Shown: piece after piece, positions 62,603-64,000 of the stretch | How positions within the stretch are numbered: position 1 is the stretch's first letter | Layout of the letters: each line of letters begins with the position of its first letter | DNA from: Candidatus Butyricimonas faecavium | GTDB lineage: Bacteria; Bacteroidota; Bacteroidia; Bacteroidales; Marinifilaceae | Reading direction: 5' to 3' | Assembly: GCA_944321125.1 (NCBI GenBank) | Contig: CALUKD010000002.1 | Coordinates: 124,001 to 188,000 of the forward strand | DNA: 64,000 bases | Notes under the pieces: generated by a model | Seen by the model: only the letters and a program-made list of their open reading frames with translations | Databases searched by the model: none | What the model was told of the DNA's origin: nothing | Program-made: the position numbers and the translations under genes

Positions 62603-64000
62603 ATGAAACGAATTCATAATATCATATCATTTTTAGTCATATTGCTTTTGTTCAGTTCCTGTTATGATGATGAGTCTTCGCTTGCTTCGGGTAAGATCGC
62701 TGAAATACAGGTGACGAGTAACGTGAAAGATACCATTAACTTGTATTTGGGAGATAATATCTCTATCCAAAATCAATATTCCTACACGGGGGATGATATC
62801 ACGTGGCAGTGGAGTATCGGTAAATACACGGAGAATGCTGTTGATAAAAAGATTACAACAGCTTTTAAAGAGATCGGTACAGAGGCTAATCTGGAGTACA
62901 AAACGACGGAAGTGGGACATTATTTTCTTCGCTTGGTGACAAGTAATAAATACGGAAGTGATATAAAATATTATCATGTATTTGTCAATTCCGAATTTGA
63001 AGAGGGGTATTTGATTCTAGGTCGAAGAGAGGATGGAAAAGGAAGTTTGGCTTTCATGAAAACATTGACACCGGAGGAGGTTGAACAAGGATTACAACCC
63101 GAGTTCCGACAGAATCTGTTTGCTTACACGAATGGAGGTGATGAGTTGGGTGAAGGTCCTGTTGATTGCGACAAGATATACGACAAGCTTTATATTTTGT
63201 GTGGAAAAGCCCGGAAAGTATATCAGTTGGATGCCAAGTCCTTCCAGTTGGTACACGAGTTTGATTACACGATGTACGGGAATGATTTTGTTCCGCAGGA
63301 TTTAATTTCATACGATTCCCGGTATTGTAGTGAAATTTATAGTACTTCTCCTAATGGTGGGGTTGCCAAAATACAAGTGGCGGATTTGGAGATATTTCCG
63401 TATACCGATCTTCCGCAGAATATGAAATTTACCCGGACTTATGATAGACCGAACGAGTTTTCTTCTAAAGTGATTGCTTTTATTGATGATGTAAACAGTA
63501 AGGTGTATGCGAGTGGTTTTAATGCGGCTGATTTTAGTTTTAGTTATTTCCCCTGTTATGATTATTTTGATGGTCGGGAGATTATTCAGGTATTTTTCGA
63601 TGTAGATGGGAACTTAATTGTGTACACGATTAATAATGGAAAATATTACCTGACTAAAATCGGATCAAGTTTGACAAGTTTTGAAACGATGGCTTTGGAT
63701 GTTGTATACGAAAGAGAGTGTACGACGAATGTTACTTTGTTTAACAGGAATTCTGTGTTTGAAGTGAATGATCCTAATTCTTGTTTGTTCTTCGGAAATC
63801 AAAATTTAGTTTATAAATGGGCTTATAATCAATCGGAGATCCCCTCGACACCTTTTATAACATTGCCTGATGGAGAGGTCGTGAAATGTATGAATCAGTC
63901 TGCTGATCATAAACAACTTTATATCGCAACCTATAATAGTCAACGGGTAGGTTTGAAAGGTTCGCTTTACATCTATAATAGTGATACGGGAAAAGCGATC
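62603..64000 (+). CDS. PKD-like family lipoprotein, locus D, 3' end outside window
   Basis: The frame from ATG 62603 stays open to the last base (466 codons). The signal MKRIHNIISFLVILLLFSSC ends in a lipobox Cys20, then YDDESSLASGKIAEIQV. The N-terminal domain is PKD/Ig-like (ISIQNQYSYTGDDITWQWSIG, VGHYFLRLVTSNKYG split over strands). A beta-rich region with FEEGYLILGRREDGKGSLAF follows, comparable to the same position in the A and B proteins. It begins 3 bp after the DUF4843 stop. Whether thioredoxin genes follow, as in A and B, lies outside the window. Confidence 0.83.
   Translation, partial: MKRIHNIISFLVILLLFSSCYDDESSLASGKIAEIQVTSNVKDTINLYLGDNISIQNQYSYTGDDITWQWSIGKYTENAVDKKITTAFKEIGTEANLEYKTTEVGHYFLRLVTSNKYGSDIKYYHVFVNSEFEEGYLILGRREDGKGSLAFMKTLTPEEVEQGLQPEFRQNLFAYTNGGDELGEGPVDCDKIYDKLYILCGKARKVYQLDAKSFQLVHEFDYTMYGNDFVPQDLISYDSRYCSEIYSTSPNGGVAKIQVADLEIFPYTDLPQNMKFTRTYDRPNEFSSKVIAFIDDVNSKVYASGFNAADFSFSYFPCYDYFDGREIIQVFFDVDGNLIVYTINNGKYYLTKIGSSLTSFETMALDVVYERECTTNVTLFNRNSVFEVNDPNSCLFFGNQNLVYKWAYNQSEIPSTPFITLPDGEVVKCMNQSADHKQLYIATYNSQRVGLKGSLYIYNSDTGKAI

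Overview
The window looks like chromosome from an anaerobic gut-type Bacteroidales, most likely the Odoribacteraceae (Butyricimonas/Odoribacter-like). The family assignment is an inference. It rests on several SusC/SusD pairs, FecI-type sigma factors paired with FecR anti-sigma factors, many lipoproteins and TlpA-type thioredoxins, and Bacteroidota promoters of the form TTG-N19-TAnnTTTG. Every gene I can support lies on the + strand. I saw no tRNA, rRNA, CRISPR array or intact transposase.

Positions 1-21200 hold housekeeping and envelope genes. First come the 3' part of an M23 peptidase gene, dxr, rseP and an AhpD-like gene. Next are a hybrid histidine kinase overlapping a secreted endonuclease/exonuclease/phosphatase-fold gene, then corA. 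A three-gene RND efflux operon follows; its pump gene carries an in-frame TGA. Then comes an operon that looks built for phosphate scavenging: an Oar-like TonB-dependent receptor, an exported PHP phosphoesterase, an unrecognised exported protein and a lipoprotein alkaline phosphatase. Its promoter region carries 11-bp-phased TTGTCAC-type half-sites resembling a PhoB box, and a terminator closes the operon.

Positions 21279-64000 hold four consecutive cell-surface signalling/uptake loci, called A to D here. Each has an ECF sigma factor, a FecR anti-sigma factor, a SusC-like receptor with an N-terminal STN signalling domain, a SusD lipoprotein and accessory lipoproteins. A (21335-34415), B (34556-44724) and D (55063 to beyond the window end) add a DUF4843 lipoprotein and a PKD-like lipoprotein; A and B end with TlpA-type thioredoxins. 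C (45147-54272) instead carries a lipoprotein resembling the Mx1 zinc metallopeptidases but without the HExxH site, plus a thioredoxin. The substrate signals through SusC (STN) to FecR and the sigma factor by analogy with FecA/FecR/FecI. The substrates cannot be read from sequence.

The most unusual signals are regulatory. All four fecR genes are preceded by the same GTCACCC-type motif and a second box at constant spacing, a candidate ECF promoter. All four fecR-susC spacers contain two hairpins; the first has a CGNYAA loop, and its stem shows compensatory changes. The sigma gene of locus D has a predicted 5' leader bracketed by an 18-bp inverted repeat starting near the predicted +1. In locus A the sigma and anti-sigma genes are separated by a thioredoxin gene, a terminator and a roughly 340-bp element with terminal inverted repeats.
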